A DNA stretch of 64,000 nucleotides from Oidiodendron maius Zn (taxonomy: Eukaryota > Ascomycota > Leotiomycetes > Myxotrichaceae): contig KN832885.1 in the NCBI GenBank assembly GCA_000827325.1, positions 124,001 to 188,000 of the forward strand, given 5' to 3'. Below are positions 35,613 to 46,855 of this stretch, piece after piece; within the stretch, counting starts at the first letter, position 1; each line of letters begins with the position of its first letter. The translations under genes and the position numbers were made by a program. The notes under the pieces are model-generated. The model did not search any database, was not told where the DNA came from, and was given only the letters and a program-made list of their open reading frames with translations.

Positions 35613-36464
35613 TTAAGACTCAGGCATTTTTTCACTTCCATACCCTCCCAATCCTGGACTTACATATGCCTTCCCCTCGCTCCCAATCCCCCTATTTCTA
35701 GGGCCACGCTCAGACAAATCGTCCTTCAACCAGCCGAGGACCAGCTCACCCAGGCGACTGTTCCCAGTCTCAGCAGTCTTGGTCAACTCGAAATCTGTGA
35801 TCGCACCCCACTCCTTGACCTTCCCCAGACTCATATGCACTAGATGAGTAGGCCAAGTAGCAAGATTATCAAGGATATGCGTGGCATAAGTAATCGTGCA
35901 TGGTCGCGTGTCCGTTTCCCTCTTGAGGAAGGCGAGGAAATTGCTGCGGCTAAGTAGGTCCAGATCGACGGTGATTTCATCCAGGAGCAGGATGGTCCAT
36001 GGGCGAATGAGGCCCATGGCAAGCTGGACCCGGCGACGCTCGCCATCGGACACGGCGTGCATGCGCCAGTCGAGATCAATGTCGAGCACTTCGACCAGCT
36101 CGTCCCTTCGTGCGGGATAATGGTCGCCGCCGACACTCTTGAGCAGCTCGCGAACACCGATGTCAGTGCGCACGATGGGATTCAGAACCCATTCCAGGCC
36201 GAGGTAAGTCACGCCCTCGAGGCCCTCTTTGAATGGGTCTACGCCGCCAATGAACACCGAGCCGGATGGCGCGAGACGCTTGCCAGAGAGGAGGCGCAGG
36301 AGAGTGGTTTTGCCAGCGCCATTTGCGCCTATCAGGAGGGTTCTGGATCCCGGAGGGAGCTCGAGGATGACGTTTCGTAGGCCGAGGGAGTGGTCGGGAA
36401 AGGTGTACGAGAGATTGCGGACGGAGATAGAGGGCGCCTTGGATTTATCGATGGGAGGTGCCAT
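35613..36464 (-). CDS. CAF16: ABC-type ATPase of the CCR4-NOT-associated Caf16 family
   Basis: A single exon encoding 283 aa. It is one soluble ABC nucleotide-binding domain without membrane spans. It has Walker A GANGAGKTTLL (near residue 50), the signature SDGERRRVQLAMGL, and Walker B TILLLDEITVDLD. LLDEITVDLD (EITVDLD where transporters have EPTSALD) and the opening ISVRNLSYTF are typical of Caf16-type proteins. In yeast Caf16 associates with the CCR4-NOT complex in transcriptional control; the same role here is inferred. The start at 36464 was chosen because MAPPIDKSKAPSISV directly precedes the domain, while the open frame upstream of it is hydrophobic leader-like and atypical. It is divergent from RMP1. 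Confidence 0.92.
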   Translation of the reverse strand: MAPPIDKSKAPSISVRNLSYTFPDHSLGLRNVILELPPGSRTLLIGANGAGKTTLLRLLSGKRLAPSGSVFIGGVDPFKEGLEGVTYLGLEWVLNPIVRTDIGVRELLKSVGGDHYPARRDELVEVLDIDLDWRMHAVSDGERRRVQLAMGLIRPWTILLLDEITVDLDLLSRSNFLAFLKRETDTRPCTITYATHILDNLATWPTHLVHMSLGKVKEWGAITDFELTKTAETGNSRLGELVLGWLKDDLSERGPRNRGIGSEGKAYVSPGLGGYGSEKMPES

Positions 36465-36858
36465 TGTGTGGAGAAAAGAAGGGGAAAGTAAGAAGCAGAT
36501 ACAAAGCAAAGAATAAAAAGGAACAGAAAGGATTGAGAAGGAAAGTTGAGGGGAGAAAACAAAAGATCAAGGATGGGGTCGAGATACTTATACGTTTAGA
36601 GAGATCCATGTAAATACTACGAAGAAAGAATCCATGGCGGGGCAATGATGACTACGCACCTAATTGGAAAGGCGGTGAGAGTGAATTCGGCTTGAAGCTC
36701 GTCGAAATGTATTCACGCCGGAAAGAAAAGAGAAGTATACCCGGATCTCAACATTCCCGTATCAGAATTATGACTTGACTACTCCTACTGGGAATCTCCC
36801 CTGAAGATTCCGTGATTACATTCATCTCTAGGCAGAGAATATACCAGAGGATTTAAAC
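36465..36858. promoter_or_regulatory. divergent upstream region of CAF16 and RMP1
   Basis: The 394 bases between two divergent starts are A/G rich on the plus strand next to CAF16. No motif is claimed. Confidence 0.5.
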
Positions 36859-37607
36859 ATGACTCCTCTCCCACCCCACCCAGAACTTCAGTCCGTCGTC
36901 TCGATGCTTAGCGCATTTGCTCACCGCAACAAGAACCAACATCGGCTCTCGAAGTGGTGGAAGCCCTTTTCGCAGCTACGGCGACACGTCTCATCCCTGG
37001 TCCGCGAGCTCGAGGTCGCGCACCGCGAGGAACAGAGGTACGGGGCGGGTCACAGGAAGGGCGTGGCGGGGCGCGAGGTGGTAGAGAGGAGGGCTGGGTT
37101 TTTGATTGCAGCGTTGGTGCCGAGAGCATTTGTGTACGTGATGAATTCCATTCGGAGACTCTTGAAATAGGGTGGTGTCATGGGAGGGATTGAGCTGATC
37201 ATGTGAGATTTAGGGCATTCTCTATGCTGGTGGCTGACAATCAGTATGCGGCGCTAGGGTTGATGTTACTAGCGACGCTGGCTAGAGTAAGGAAGCTTAT
37301 CCTGCCGTTGGTAGGAGAGGCGAAGTCTAAAGATGAGGGCTTGGAAGATGCTATGGAGGCAGTAGAGCAGAGCGGGTTAGATTTGGGAGAAGTTATTCCG
37401 AGGGATGAGATCCCTGGACGTTCTGCGAAGGTTGACGGGGAAGAAGTTCAAAATGGCACTGCAATGAAGAAGTTAAAGAAAGAGAGGGTATCCGGGAATG
37501 AAGAGCCACCTTCAAAAGCATCTGTTGACTCGACGCCAATTAAACGCCCCAAGAAGAAGCGGAAAAAGGGTGATGCTTTCGACGATATATTCGATAGCTT
37601 AATCTAA
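36859..37607 (+). CDS. RMP1: RNase MRP protein subunit Rmp1
   Basis: Two exons, 36859-37133 and 37214-37607, give 222 aa. The Rmp1 family motif is present near residues 21-35: HRNKNQHRLSKWWKPF, followed by LRRHV. A second helical stretch is AFSMLVADNQYAALGLMLLATLARV. The C-terminus is lysine rich (KRPKKKRKKGDAFDDIFDSLI), consistent with a nucleolar protein. RNase MRP cleaves pre-rRNA, and Rmp1 is specific to MRP rather than RNase P in yeast. It is convergent with LAS21; only 86 bases separate the two stop codons. Confidence 0.9.
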
Positions 37608-37693
37608 ACCAATCTCGCTAATATCCTAAAATTGCGGACACTACGAACTCTATACTGACGACGGGATCTATTACATTAGACGCAAATTCACCG

Positions 37694-40658
37694 CTATGAA
37701 TACTTCTTGCCAAGCCAGAAGAGTAAACTCCCAAGCCCGACATTTATTCCCAGGTGCTGACCAAGACTCCATGCCATGCTGTACAGGTACTTTGGCGAGA
37801 ACACCGTCCAGATGAACAGGTGAGTGCGCAGGAGCGTGCAGGAAGCCATGACGAAGAAGAGACTGCTTGTCACGAATACTGTGAGTAGAGCTAAGTGTTT
37901 GCTCAATATATTCTTTTGCCCCTTACTACGTAGCCGTAGCAGCATGAGGTTTGTTGCGGATGTCCAGAATATGGGACCGGCCCAGTTGCTCATGAAAGTG
38001 AGTATTCCGACTGCGACGACATTGTATCCGCTCACGCCGTTGTAGGCGCTAGAGAGATCGATAGAAGAGATGGCGTTGGAGCCACCAAAGGCGAAGAAAG
38101 ATAGATATTGGAAGAGTAAGGAGGTGGTAGTGATCTCGACAAGATTTAGGTTGAGATTATTGAGCATGAGGAATGCGATCTCAAAAATCAGGAGCAAGGG
38201 TATATTAGTTGCTCTGGACTGGGTGATGAGAAATAGAACTAGAAGATCGTGCACCGTCCTCATTGTGGCTGAACCCATTAATAGGATATCTGAAAGGATA
38301 GGCAGAAGATACTTACGATTGGGGCGCTTTTTAAGACTGAATCCAGTAATAAAAGTATAGACCAACGCTACACCAATTGCGGCGAAAACAATTCTAGCGC
38401 GAGTTACCAAGGAGAGGGACAGTTCGCCGGCCATTAAAGGTCCTTTGGAACCAGCCATCAATTCGGGGGAATCTTGACTGGTGAATGCCAACTTGAAGGT
38501 AGCCGATGCAGTGGTAAGGACCGTGGCGATGCCACCGGATATATTTTGAGAGAACAGCGAAAATCCACGGTTTGCGAGGGACCGCAAATTCCATAGATAG
38601 GCTCCAACCACTGCAATCCAGAGTGTTGCTCTGTGTTCAGAGAAGAAGGTTCGTGCGATATCTGGCTCTCCTGCAAATTTCTGGCCAGTCTGATTCCAGC
38701 GCCTGGCTATTCTGGCCGTGGTGAGGACTGCAATTGAAGCTAGTGGAAAGAAATGCTGTGAAGGACCACGAACTTGAGAGCTATGTTAATGTAAGCAGAG
38801 ATTCATGGGTACGGACACTATACAAACCCCCTGATGGCCAGAAGCGCCAGCCACGCAGTAGCTGCCCAATACCAGAAGTGTTGCTCTTCCTCCACATAGC
38901 TACTCGCGAACATCATCAATCCATATAACAGACCTGTGATGATGAATGGCGAGCTCGTGAGCAGAGACGGGGCTACGATCGGAAATGCCGCAACAGATGC
39001 TAGCAGGGTGGCTAAGAGGGCCAGACATAAGCCCACAGTCAGTTTCGGGATATCATAGTTGCTTGCAGTGCTGCTCATCAATTCTTGGGCTTCTTTCAGC
39101 CACTACTTTCGTTAGTCATGTAGTATGAATTTGGGAATGGGGGACGAACTTTTGACACAGATAATAACCATGCATCTGTGGTCTGTTCTCCACTTTTCAA
39201 GCCTTCTAAGCCTTGTACAATGTCTCTCCATTTACAAGCCAACTCTTCAGCACTTGAAGAACCTTCAAAGCATGCTAGGGATGCAACGTAGCCTTCGAAG
39301 GAAGGGAACGTGGCAGTGACGACATTAAGAATCTGTCTAGCATTGCGAAGAGCAATTTGAACTTTATCAGTATCTGACATAGTTAGACGGTAGCTCATAA
39401 GATGCTTTATAGCACGCACCTTTGGACCAAAACGGAAGAAAGTTTGGAATAAAAACACCCAGATTGTTTCGAGGAACCGGAAAGCCGAGCAATGCACCCA
39501 ACGTAGGTACCATATCAGACTGCTCAACGACATTGTAATATTGAAAATCATCTCGGAAAAATGCAGGGGATTCTGCACCTGACGCGATGGTTGTGAGCTT
39601 GGGGGATATGAACACCAGTGCTGGAGACGTCTCTCCAGCAGCAGAACCACCGTGATTGCCAGCATCATTCATTCCGTGGTCACCACAAAGCACCAACAGA
39701 GTTGACCTGAGAGATTTTTCTGTTTCCATAGCAGTGTAAATTTGCTTGACGATGCTGTCCATTTCACGCTGTTTTGGGATCATATTAGGACTACCGAGAT
39801 GTCAACTATGTCTCGATCATGTAGTTTTTAGATGAATACCCTCGTGGTCCAGTCTTATGGCCTATATGATCTAGACCAAGATAATGTAATATCACGGTAT
39901 TCCAGTCATCACGTTTCAGCTCCTCGGGAAGATGTCGAGTAACGTTATTGTCCACTTCTGTGAAATCCTAATATTTAAGTATGTTAGTTATGTAATATAT
40001 ATATCATCCTCCAAACCCCACTGACCGAAACAAAAAAGCTCGAAGTTCCATCTGCACGGTCAAAAGTTCCAGGAAAAAGCTTGAGCCATGTATCATCGCC
40101 GTACATCACCATCTTCCCGGTCTCTTTGGCTTTCATCTGAGCAAGCCAGGTATCTTGTGATGCCAGGGAGGACGTAGTGTCGGACTCGGCAAAGTTTAGA
40201 ATAACATCGAGAAAAGAAGGTATTGAGCCTGTTGTAATAGCCTTAATCCTCGGCATCGTGATTGTTGGAGAGGTGGCATGGGCTGTGAAAGGCATCGCTG
40301 CTCCGCTCGAAATGAGGCTGTCAAGGCCACATTAGCAACAATTCCATATATGATATCATTAGACCATACCTCTGAACAAATGCGAAGCCGGACAGGCCAG
40401 AGAAGACAAAGTCACTACCAATATGAGCTCTGGTCGAAAGTGTACCGAAGCAACTCACCTTCGAAGAGCATCGACTACCATGAACACGACTTTGTCAAAC
40501 GGCGCTGCTGGCGGCGAGCCGTACTCAAGGGCCTCATATTCAGCAAGTCCAGCTAGAAACGGTTTATAAGGGAAAAAACCACTGGCAAACGTAAGGATGG
40601 CGATGGGGATCAGGATGTTCGCTGCCGTGAGCAGCAGCGGGGATGGTCGGCCAGCCAT
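37694..40658 (-). CDS. LAS21: GPI ethanolamine phosphate transferase 2 (Las21/Gpi7)
   Basis: Eight exons: 40658-40459, 40414-40370, 40317-40026, 39967-39840, 39790-39420, 39373-39150, 39102-38828 and 38780-37694. All are in phase and give 873 aa. It is an ER membrane enzyme that adds ethanolamine phosphate to the second mannose of the GPI anchor. A signal-anchor helix (ILIPIAILTFASGFF) precedes the alkaline-phosphatase-like catalytic domain. Metal-site motifs are VVFMVVDALRSDFVFS and LCGDHGMNDAGNHGG; HYLGLDHIGH lies between them. The C-terminal half has about ten hydrophobic segments. A GTAAGT...CAG stretch of 27 nt inside the last exon (38316-38290) keeps the frame and is treated as coding. 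Confidence 0.93.
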
Positions 40659-41132
40659 TGGGCAGAATTCGAGCCCGACAGAGTGATGTGGGGCCTCGGT
40701 GAAGGGTTATTGGAAAGGCCTCGAGAGTGAGATCGCGTGGGATATCTGCCATGCCATCTTGGCTGTGTCGTAGACGACTACTCCATGTCGCCGCGGCAGA
40801 CCGAATATCTGGCTTTGGCGAACGCGTCTTGCCGGGAACACTGTAGAGCCCGATAAGGGGCTTATCGAGCACCATGAGAAAACTGCCAAAGATATTACAA
40901 TGCAGAAGCAGCACAAAGATTTAGTTTCTGTTCAATTCCGGTGTGCCTGAGACACCTACGTAAATCGTTTTTATTATTGGTATAATTTTTTTGCCTCTGG
41001 TTGCCTCTTGACTTTTAAAGTTCCCTACTTGGGCTTATTGAAAAACCCCCTCATAATGAAAACCCGGGAACTCCTTGCAAAATATCTTTCACAACGCCTT
41101 AACATCCATGAAACTCGGTCTCTCCACCGTCA
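40659..41132. other. intergenic, no gene seen
   Basis: About 470 bases between the LAS21 start and the end of the DUF2423 gene, both on the minus strand. It presumably holds the LAS21 promoter. Confidence 0.55.
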
Positions 41133-41623
41133 CTACTTCTTCCCTTTGGGCTTTGCAACTCTCTTACCGCTCTTGAACTTCGGGAAGACAATCGATGCTT
41201 TGCGGCTGCTCCGTTTCTTCTCGATCCTGGACCTTCCAGTAGATGTCCCTTTGGTGGTAGATTTCGACGGCTCCTGGTCGACTTCCATACCTAAGGCTTC
41301 CGTGTAAGAATACGTTCCAATTGAGCGTAAGGAGAGGCCCGGGGACTTGGTACCTTCAGTTGGCTTGCTCTCGGAAGTTGAGACACCATTTCCATCTGCT
41401 ATGGAACCTGTTAGTCATTAGATCTGGTTCTCGAAATATAATAATATGCTATACATTCTGATGCCACCATGGCTATTTCATCTCTTTTCTTGGGCTGTTG
41501 CGCCAGCTCCAGAAGTTTCGCGGAAAGTCGCTGTGTTCGAGCATCCTCGACCGGTCCGAAAACCTTACTCTTCAAAGCCGCATTGTTGGCCTTTCTGGTA
41601 CTTGCCCGTGCGCCCTTTGCCAT
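41133..41623 (-). CDS. small basic DUF2423 protein
   Basis: Two exons, 41623-41455 and 41398-41133, give 144 aa. The N-terminus MAKGARASTRKANNAALKSK with KVFGPVEDARTQRLSAKLLELA is the DUF2423 signature. The middle is polar, and the C-terminus is lysine rich with KASIVFPKFKSGKRVAKPKGKK. The yeast relative YBL028C is a small nucleolar-type basic protein thought to bind pre-ribosomes; that role is an inference here. The intron (41454-41399) has a GTATAG donor. The start has a good context and no upstream exon is needed. Confidence 0.85.
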
Positions 41624-42026
41624 GGTGGTAGTCCGTAAGATAGAGCAGAGGAAGAAAATATATGCAGAAATGTTCAATCTTATAATTTCTACTCCAACGG
41701 CACACAGCGCGGATATCTTCGAAATCTTTTTGATAAGCGAGGGTCCTTCTTTCTTTTCTGCCGAAGGCGGTGGCCTGTTTTCGGCGATATATTGGTGATG
41801 AGTTGCGATGCGCCTGTCAATCAAACCTTCTGCGTGAATCGTCAGGAAGGAGGCAGTCTGTGGGCGTGCACACCTTGAGAAAGAGCTCGCCCACTATTGT
41901 GCCGCGAGCAACAAAGACAGTGGACTACAACCCTCCTTCGCAATCTCTCATACCAGCCAGACCTTCTGCGAAGGTCTTTATGCGCCGTGAAAGGTCTAGC
42001 CTTCCTTAATCTTCTAGATTTCCAAG
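41624..42026. promoter_or_regulatory. divergent upstream region of the DUF2423 and SIZ genes
   Basis: About 400 bases between two divergent start codons with no coding support. Confidence 0.5.
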
Positions 42027-43981
42027 ATGGCCTCGACGCCGGGGGGACAGCTAGATCCAGAGCCTTATGTGCGGATAGTGAAAAACTCCGGCATGCTCAA
42101 CAGGACATTGCAGGCGATCTGCATAAATGAGGGCATGAACAAGAACGGAGTCAAGGCAGAACTCCAACAGCGGATCATCGATCGTAAGTGCAAGAGAATC
42201 TTCCTTCGTCATCCCTCACTATTCTTCTCCCCCCTTTAGTGCATGCTATGATGCTAATATCCACTCACTTTATAGGAATCCGAAGTCACGCACGAACAGG
42301 GGACGTGACGATGTTCAATCGTCTCAAGGCTCTGATAGAGAATCCGAACTCGTTACAGCCTGGGCACAATACCTCGCAATATAGCAGTAACGCAAACTCT
42401 ATGTCTCCCGCGGCAATGAATAGTCCCTCCATTAACTTCGGATATGTGAGGAACGGCGAATTCAACATGCCGGGAGGGGTAAACTTCCGCGCGGGTGGGG
42501 CAGGGGGCCATCACAGTATGTCGTGATATCGCATGAATGGCTTCCTTCTAATATTTGATAGATATTGAGTTTAAGTCCAGTCCATTCTATACGATCCAAC
42601 AGCAACTGGGGGAGACTGAGGAGTGCCAAGGTAGGAGGAAATGGCTAAACTTATCATCATACGATGGTATAGGGCTTACTCTGGTCTAGTTATGACAGCG
42701 CACCGACAGACCGTTCGGATGAGACTGAGAGCCTCTGATCACCCCATACTATCCAGAGTTGTAAATGAGCCTACTCTGAGAGTCATGGTCTTCTGCGCCA
42801 CTGAGGGACAGGGCCGGCATGATATCGCTTTCCCCCACCAGTCCGAGATCAAAGTGAACGGGGGTGAAGTCAAAGCCAACCTACGCGGGCTGAAGAATAA
42901 ACCAGGCTCCACAAGGCCTGTGGATATCACGAAGGAACTGCGTCTCAAGATACCAATCTACACCAATAATATCGAGATGACATATGCTCTGACGACCAAG
43001 GCGAGTGGTGACCCAATTCGAGTTTGCTCCAATACCGGAATCTCCTTCCGGCCCATGCCATTTCCTCCATTATGCCAGTATAGCTAATGTAGTGCTGACC
43101 ATATATACAGAAATTCTATCTGATCTTGTACGCCGTAAAGATTGTGCCGGTAACCGACCTCGTGAAGAGATTAGAGAATGGTCGACGCATAACCAAGGAG
43201 GCAGTCATTAGTGACAGTGAGTGTTTCGCCGCAAGGTCGTGTCTTATACTGAGAGCGTATAGTGGTCAGCAAATCCCGCGATGCGGATATCGTGACGACA
43301 GCCACGGTCTTATCACTGAAATGCCCTCTATCGACGTTGAGAATGGATCTACCCTGCCGGTCAATTGCCTGTCGTCATGTCCAATGCTTTGATGCCACAT
43401 CGTACCTCCAGCTGCAGGAGCAGGGACCAACATGGCTCTGCCCTATATGCAACAACTCCGCGCCCTTCGATAACTTAGCGGTAGACGAGTAAGTTGTGTT
43501 ACTAACTGCTTCCTTAAGATCGGGCTGACTATTTGCTAGGTATGTGAAGGATATCCTAAATAATACATCCAGATCTGTGGACCAGGTGACCATCCAACCC
43601 GATGGTAAATGGGAGTTGCACACGAAAATAGAACCATCAAGAAAGTCGAATGGTTATGCGAGCAGCGACGACGATGATCTGGTCGAGATCACCGAATCAG
43701 GAGACAGTGTAAAGGTCAGCACTCCACGGCCGTACAGCACACCGCTTGGCAGTATGCCCCAAAGATCTTATGGGCAAGCACCATCGTCTACAGCCCCGCG
43801 GGGCTCTGGCTCGACTAGCACCAAGCGACCCATTGCTGCGGTCATCGACCTGACATCTAGTGGCGACGAGGACGACCAACCCCTAGTCCGTGCACCTAAA
43901 CGGCAATACAGTGGCTATGCTGAGGGGAGCCCAAAGGTGTACAGGCCAGCCCCTACTGCAAATGGTTATCCTCGGCCGTGA
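42027..43981 (+). CDS. SIZ/PIAS-type SUMO E3 ligase
   Basis: Seven exons, 42027-42183, 42276-42515, 42562-42630, 42690-43000, 43111-43216, 43263-43488 and 43540-43981, give 464 aa. SUMO ligases of this family bring Ubc9-SUMO to nuclear targets. The N-terminus has an SAP-like fold (LNRTLQAICINEGMNKNGVKAELQQRI). It is followed by a PINIT domain (FYTIQQQLGETEECQ ... KFYLILYAVKIV). The SP-RING reads LSLKCPLSTLRMDLPCRSIAC with HVQCFDA and LCPIC, supplying the expected Cys/His pattern. The tail has SUMO-interaction-like acidic/hydrophobic runs (DDDDLVEITES, AVIDLTSSGDEDD). Joining exons 4 and 5 in the PINIT frame needs a GC donor (AAG/GCGAGT), a GC-AG intron. Confidence 0.92.
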
Positions 43982-44760
43982 GCTATCAGCCGAATCACGG
44001 GCGGATACAGCCCAACGGCATCTAACAATAATCAAAATCGAGACCGATAATAAATCCGTCTCGTGGTCTTTGCCTAATTATCTAGTGTCAACCCTGTACA
44101 TATATACCCACGAAATTTTCTCGGGGGGTCTTTTTATTTGGGGGGAGTTCTTAGGAAAGGAGCAGGAAGAATGAATGAATGAACATTGCATGGGAGAGGG
44201 AGTCATATACAGTACAGTACTTTCGCAGGTAGCAGGGCGTCCAGGAAGGAACCAGATCGGCGTCCAATTGGCATGGATTTGCTCTGCAAGAGCAGGGAGC
44301 TCAAGACGAAAGAGCTGTCCGCCGTCGGACGAGTAATATGAAAAATTTCCCTTCCAGCCATTGGTACTGGGCCCAGATCCCACTTCCGAAGGTCGCAGCT
44401 GATGCCGACAGTTAATAACCATGCCACAAGGGGGAGTCTGAGCCAGGCTGACACCGTAAGGCTTTACAGGAGGGTGGAAGCGTCTCCCACGTGTCACAGC
44501 GCAGAGATCCCCGTCAAGATGCAGGACGCTACAGGGCTACAGGGCCTGAGAGGGAAGAGGGGGGGACTTTGGACTTACCGTCATTTTGATTGTAAGGTCT
44601 TGGCATTTTCTGACAATCTGAAGTGTATATGCGCTGTATGATTGTGGCTCTGCTGCTGCCGCTGTGCAGAGTATGAGTGTGTGCCCTTAATGTACTATGT
44701 TATTCGGCACAGGCAATGGAATAAGAATTACTAGTGAGATCCAGGGGATGACTTAGGGTA
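43982..44760. other. intergenic, no gene seen
   Basis: 3' flank of the SIZ gene up to the transposon. No supportable coding sequence. The last two bases before the element are TA, as expected for a pogo-type target. Confidence 0.55.
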
Positions 44761-44810
44761 ACTTAGTTAGAAGGTCCCACCACCAAGCGAGAATCACCAC
44801 CATCCGAGAA
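44761..44810 (+). repeat. left terminal inverted repeat of the Fot1-type element
   Basis: It begins ACTTAGTTAGAAGG and matches the reverse complement of 46806-46855 at 49 of 50 positions. Confidence 0.93.
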
Positions 44811-45011
44811 CGAAAATTAAAAAACTCCATTTCTCTAACATATATCAGATCGGAATTACATAGTTAAGTATTTTTTAATTGACTGCTATCACTTATTAGG
44901 GCAACTTCGATAATTATAACCTAGAGAATTACATCCTGAGCATTTAGGTAGTGCTTTATACACCTTGACAGGAATCCTGCCAGTATAGACTGAGTTATCT
45001 AATGCACCCGT

Positions 45012-46715
45012 TTAGGGTGTATCCGCACCGTTGACCTTAGAAACAGTCGCTTCTAGGCTCGAGACAGTGCTTAAAGAACCATTTCCCTGTCTATTTTCTA
45101 TTGTGTCTACTATACACGCCTTTGGGGCTTTTTTTGCAGTCTTGTCGACCTCAGTTTCGTTGTCCTCCCTCTGGTGCTTTTTGCCCCGCTTTTCTTCCTC
45201 CCTTCTTAGTTCATGAACCTGAAATAGGGTCAGAACGCATCCAGTCAAGAGAACTTTTCCCTTGGAACTCTTTCTTGCGGCTTTAGCTGCTATAACTTTC
45301 GTTAGTCCCGCATTTTCCTTTATAAGAATTGCAAACTCCGCGCTTTTCCGAATCACAGTATAGCACACCTTGTTACAGAGTGCTCTAGAAGGACTGCTCT
45401 TATACCCTTGGCTCTTAACATACTGTTCTAAACGATAGCAATATTCAAGGAGCCTTGTATAATCTCGAGGAGTCTGGAGGGAGCTTAAAGCAGTCGTGGG
45501 GCATGCTGGGCTTTACGCCTGTTGAGTAGATAATTCAGGTTGTTCGGCTTGAGGAATCAACTTGTCCAGGATAACCAATAGGTCAAGAGGCACGAACCCA
45601 GACTTGCGGAATGCAGAGCTGATATTTTTGGCCGTAAAAGCCTTCTGCTATATAACAGAATAGAATCGAAGAAAGTCGAACTTGGAGACCCTATACAGGC
45701 TGTAGTGACTCGCTTTATCAACTTCAGCTCGGTAATAGTGTGCAAGAGGAGCAAAGTATCCTATATCTAACAGCTATAGCATGTATGTTGTATGAGGGGG
45801 CAGACAGAGAGGTAAAATATCGTGGTTGTGACAAAATCCTAGAAATTGACTTGTCAAGTGGCTTGAATGCCTGTCTATAAGGAGGAGCCTGGTGCGGCCT
45901 CGAGAGGACTCCACCGTTGTAGGGTGGAAGACTTTGCTCACCCACTCGAATCCTAGCTCGTGATCGGTATACCTATTCGGGCTGGTTGTAAAGGCTGTTC
46001 CTTCCATAGAAGAGCTCAAGTCCAGAGGAATCCAGTTGTCTCGATGGGTCTAAGCCTTCTATATTATAAACAGCAGGATGATATTGCCGGCGCTGCGAAT
46101 ACACTCTATAACGGTAACAAATTCTCGATTTCCTGGCTGCTTCAAGAATTTAACTTTAGAACTTGCCGGAATAAGGATCCGGGCTTTCTCTGAAACGCCC
46201 AAGACACAGCCTTTTTCATCTATATTGTAGACATTACTATCAAGGATTCGGAAATCCTCTTTGACCTTCTCAACGAGATTAAACCACCCCTCTATTGATT
46301 CCCTTGTAACATTATCCCACCAGTCTCTATCTAGCCTAGAACCCATTACACTCTTTATCTCTGGATACCGAGCGACAAAGCGTATCACCCAATTCGGCCC
46401 TAGAGAAGGGAGGTCTATCTTTGCCCGACCTTAATACATGTAATTTGCTATATCCCGCAATCGAGACGGAGTAGTGGGTACACCAAGGCGATGAAGTTGA
46501 AAAATCCAATCAATTAAGACTTTCTCCTTATTAACATATAAGGCAAGCTGTTTTTGGGACTTCTGGGAGTTGGAAGGCCGGCCTGACGTGCGGTAGTAAG
46601 TGGTGGATACAGTAGCATTATTAGCGAGGGCAGCAGCTTTCAACGACTTAAAATGTCCCAACTTATACGACTGAATTGCTCTCTGAGCCCGGGTTTCAGG
46701 TGATAGGATGTCCAT
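45012..46715 (-). pseudogene. Fot1/pogo transposase, one frame with six internal stops
   Basis: From 46715 to 45012 a single reading frame of about 567 codons can be followed with no frame change. The N-terminus is of the CENP-B helix-turn-helix type (MDILSPETRAQRAIQSYKLG, ...SRLRDIANYMY). The DDE core shows VYNIDEKG, LLLIDRHSSHLT and LLDIGYFAPLAHYY, giving the three catalytic aspartates. The C-terminus is basic. Six in-frame stops interrupt it, four TAG and two TAA, with no TGA and no indel. This is the mix expected if CAA, CAG and TGG codons were changed by C-to-T mutation on either strand. It is not expected to give a full protein. Confidence 0.9.
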
Positions 46716-46805
46716 TACACTTTTACTACAAAAGAATTTGCGGATAGCTTAAAGGTCTTGGAGGAATACGACGAAATATATGAGGAGGTTGTAGGGTAAA
46801 AAATT

Positions 46806-46855
46806 TTCTCGCATGGTGGTGATTCTCGCTTGGTGGTGGGACCTTCTAACTAAGT
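46806..46855 (-). repeat. right terminal inverted repeat of the Fot1-type element
   Basis: Reverse complement of the left repeat with one mismatch (G for C in the CATNCGAGAA segment). Confidence 0.93.

Larger units (their letters stand above)
44761..46855 (-). mobile_element. pogo/Fot1-type (Tc1-mariner superfamily) DNA transposon, non-autonomous by mutation
   Basis: About 2.1 kb bounded by inverted repeats of at least 50 bp beginning ACTTAGTTAGAAGGTCCCAC. The two ends differ at one position in the first 50. A TA dinucleotide abuts the left end; the right flank reads TT, so a clean TA duplication is not seen. The single transposase frame on the minus strand spans most of the interior at the length normal for Fot1 elements. 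Near-identical ends suggest a fairly young insertion, while the stop-laden gene indicates it can no longer move by itself. It sits between the SIZ gene and a MARVEL-type gene and disrupts neither. Confidence 0.92.
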
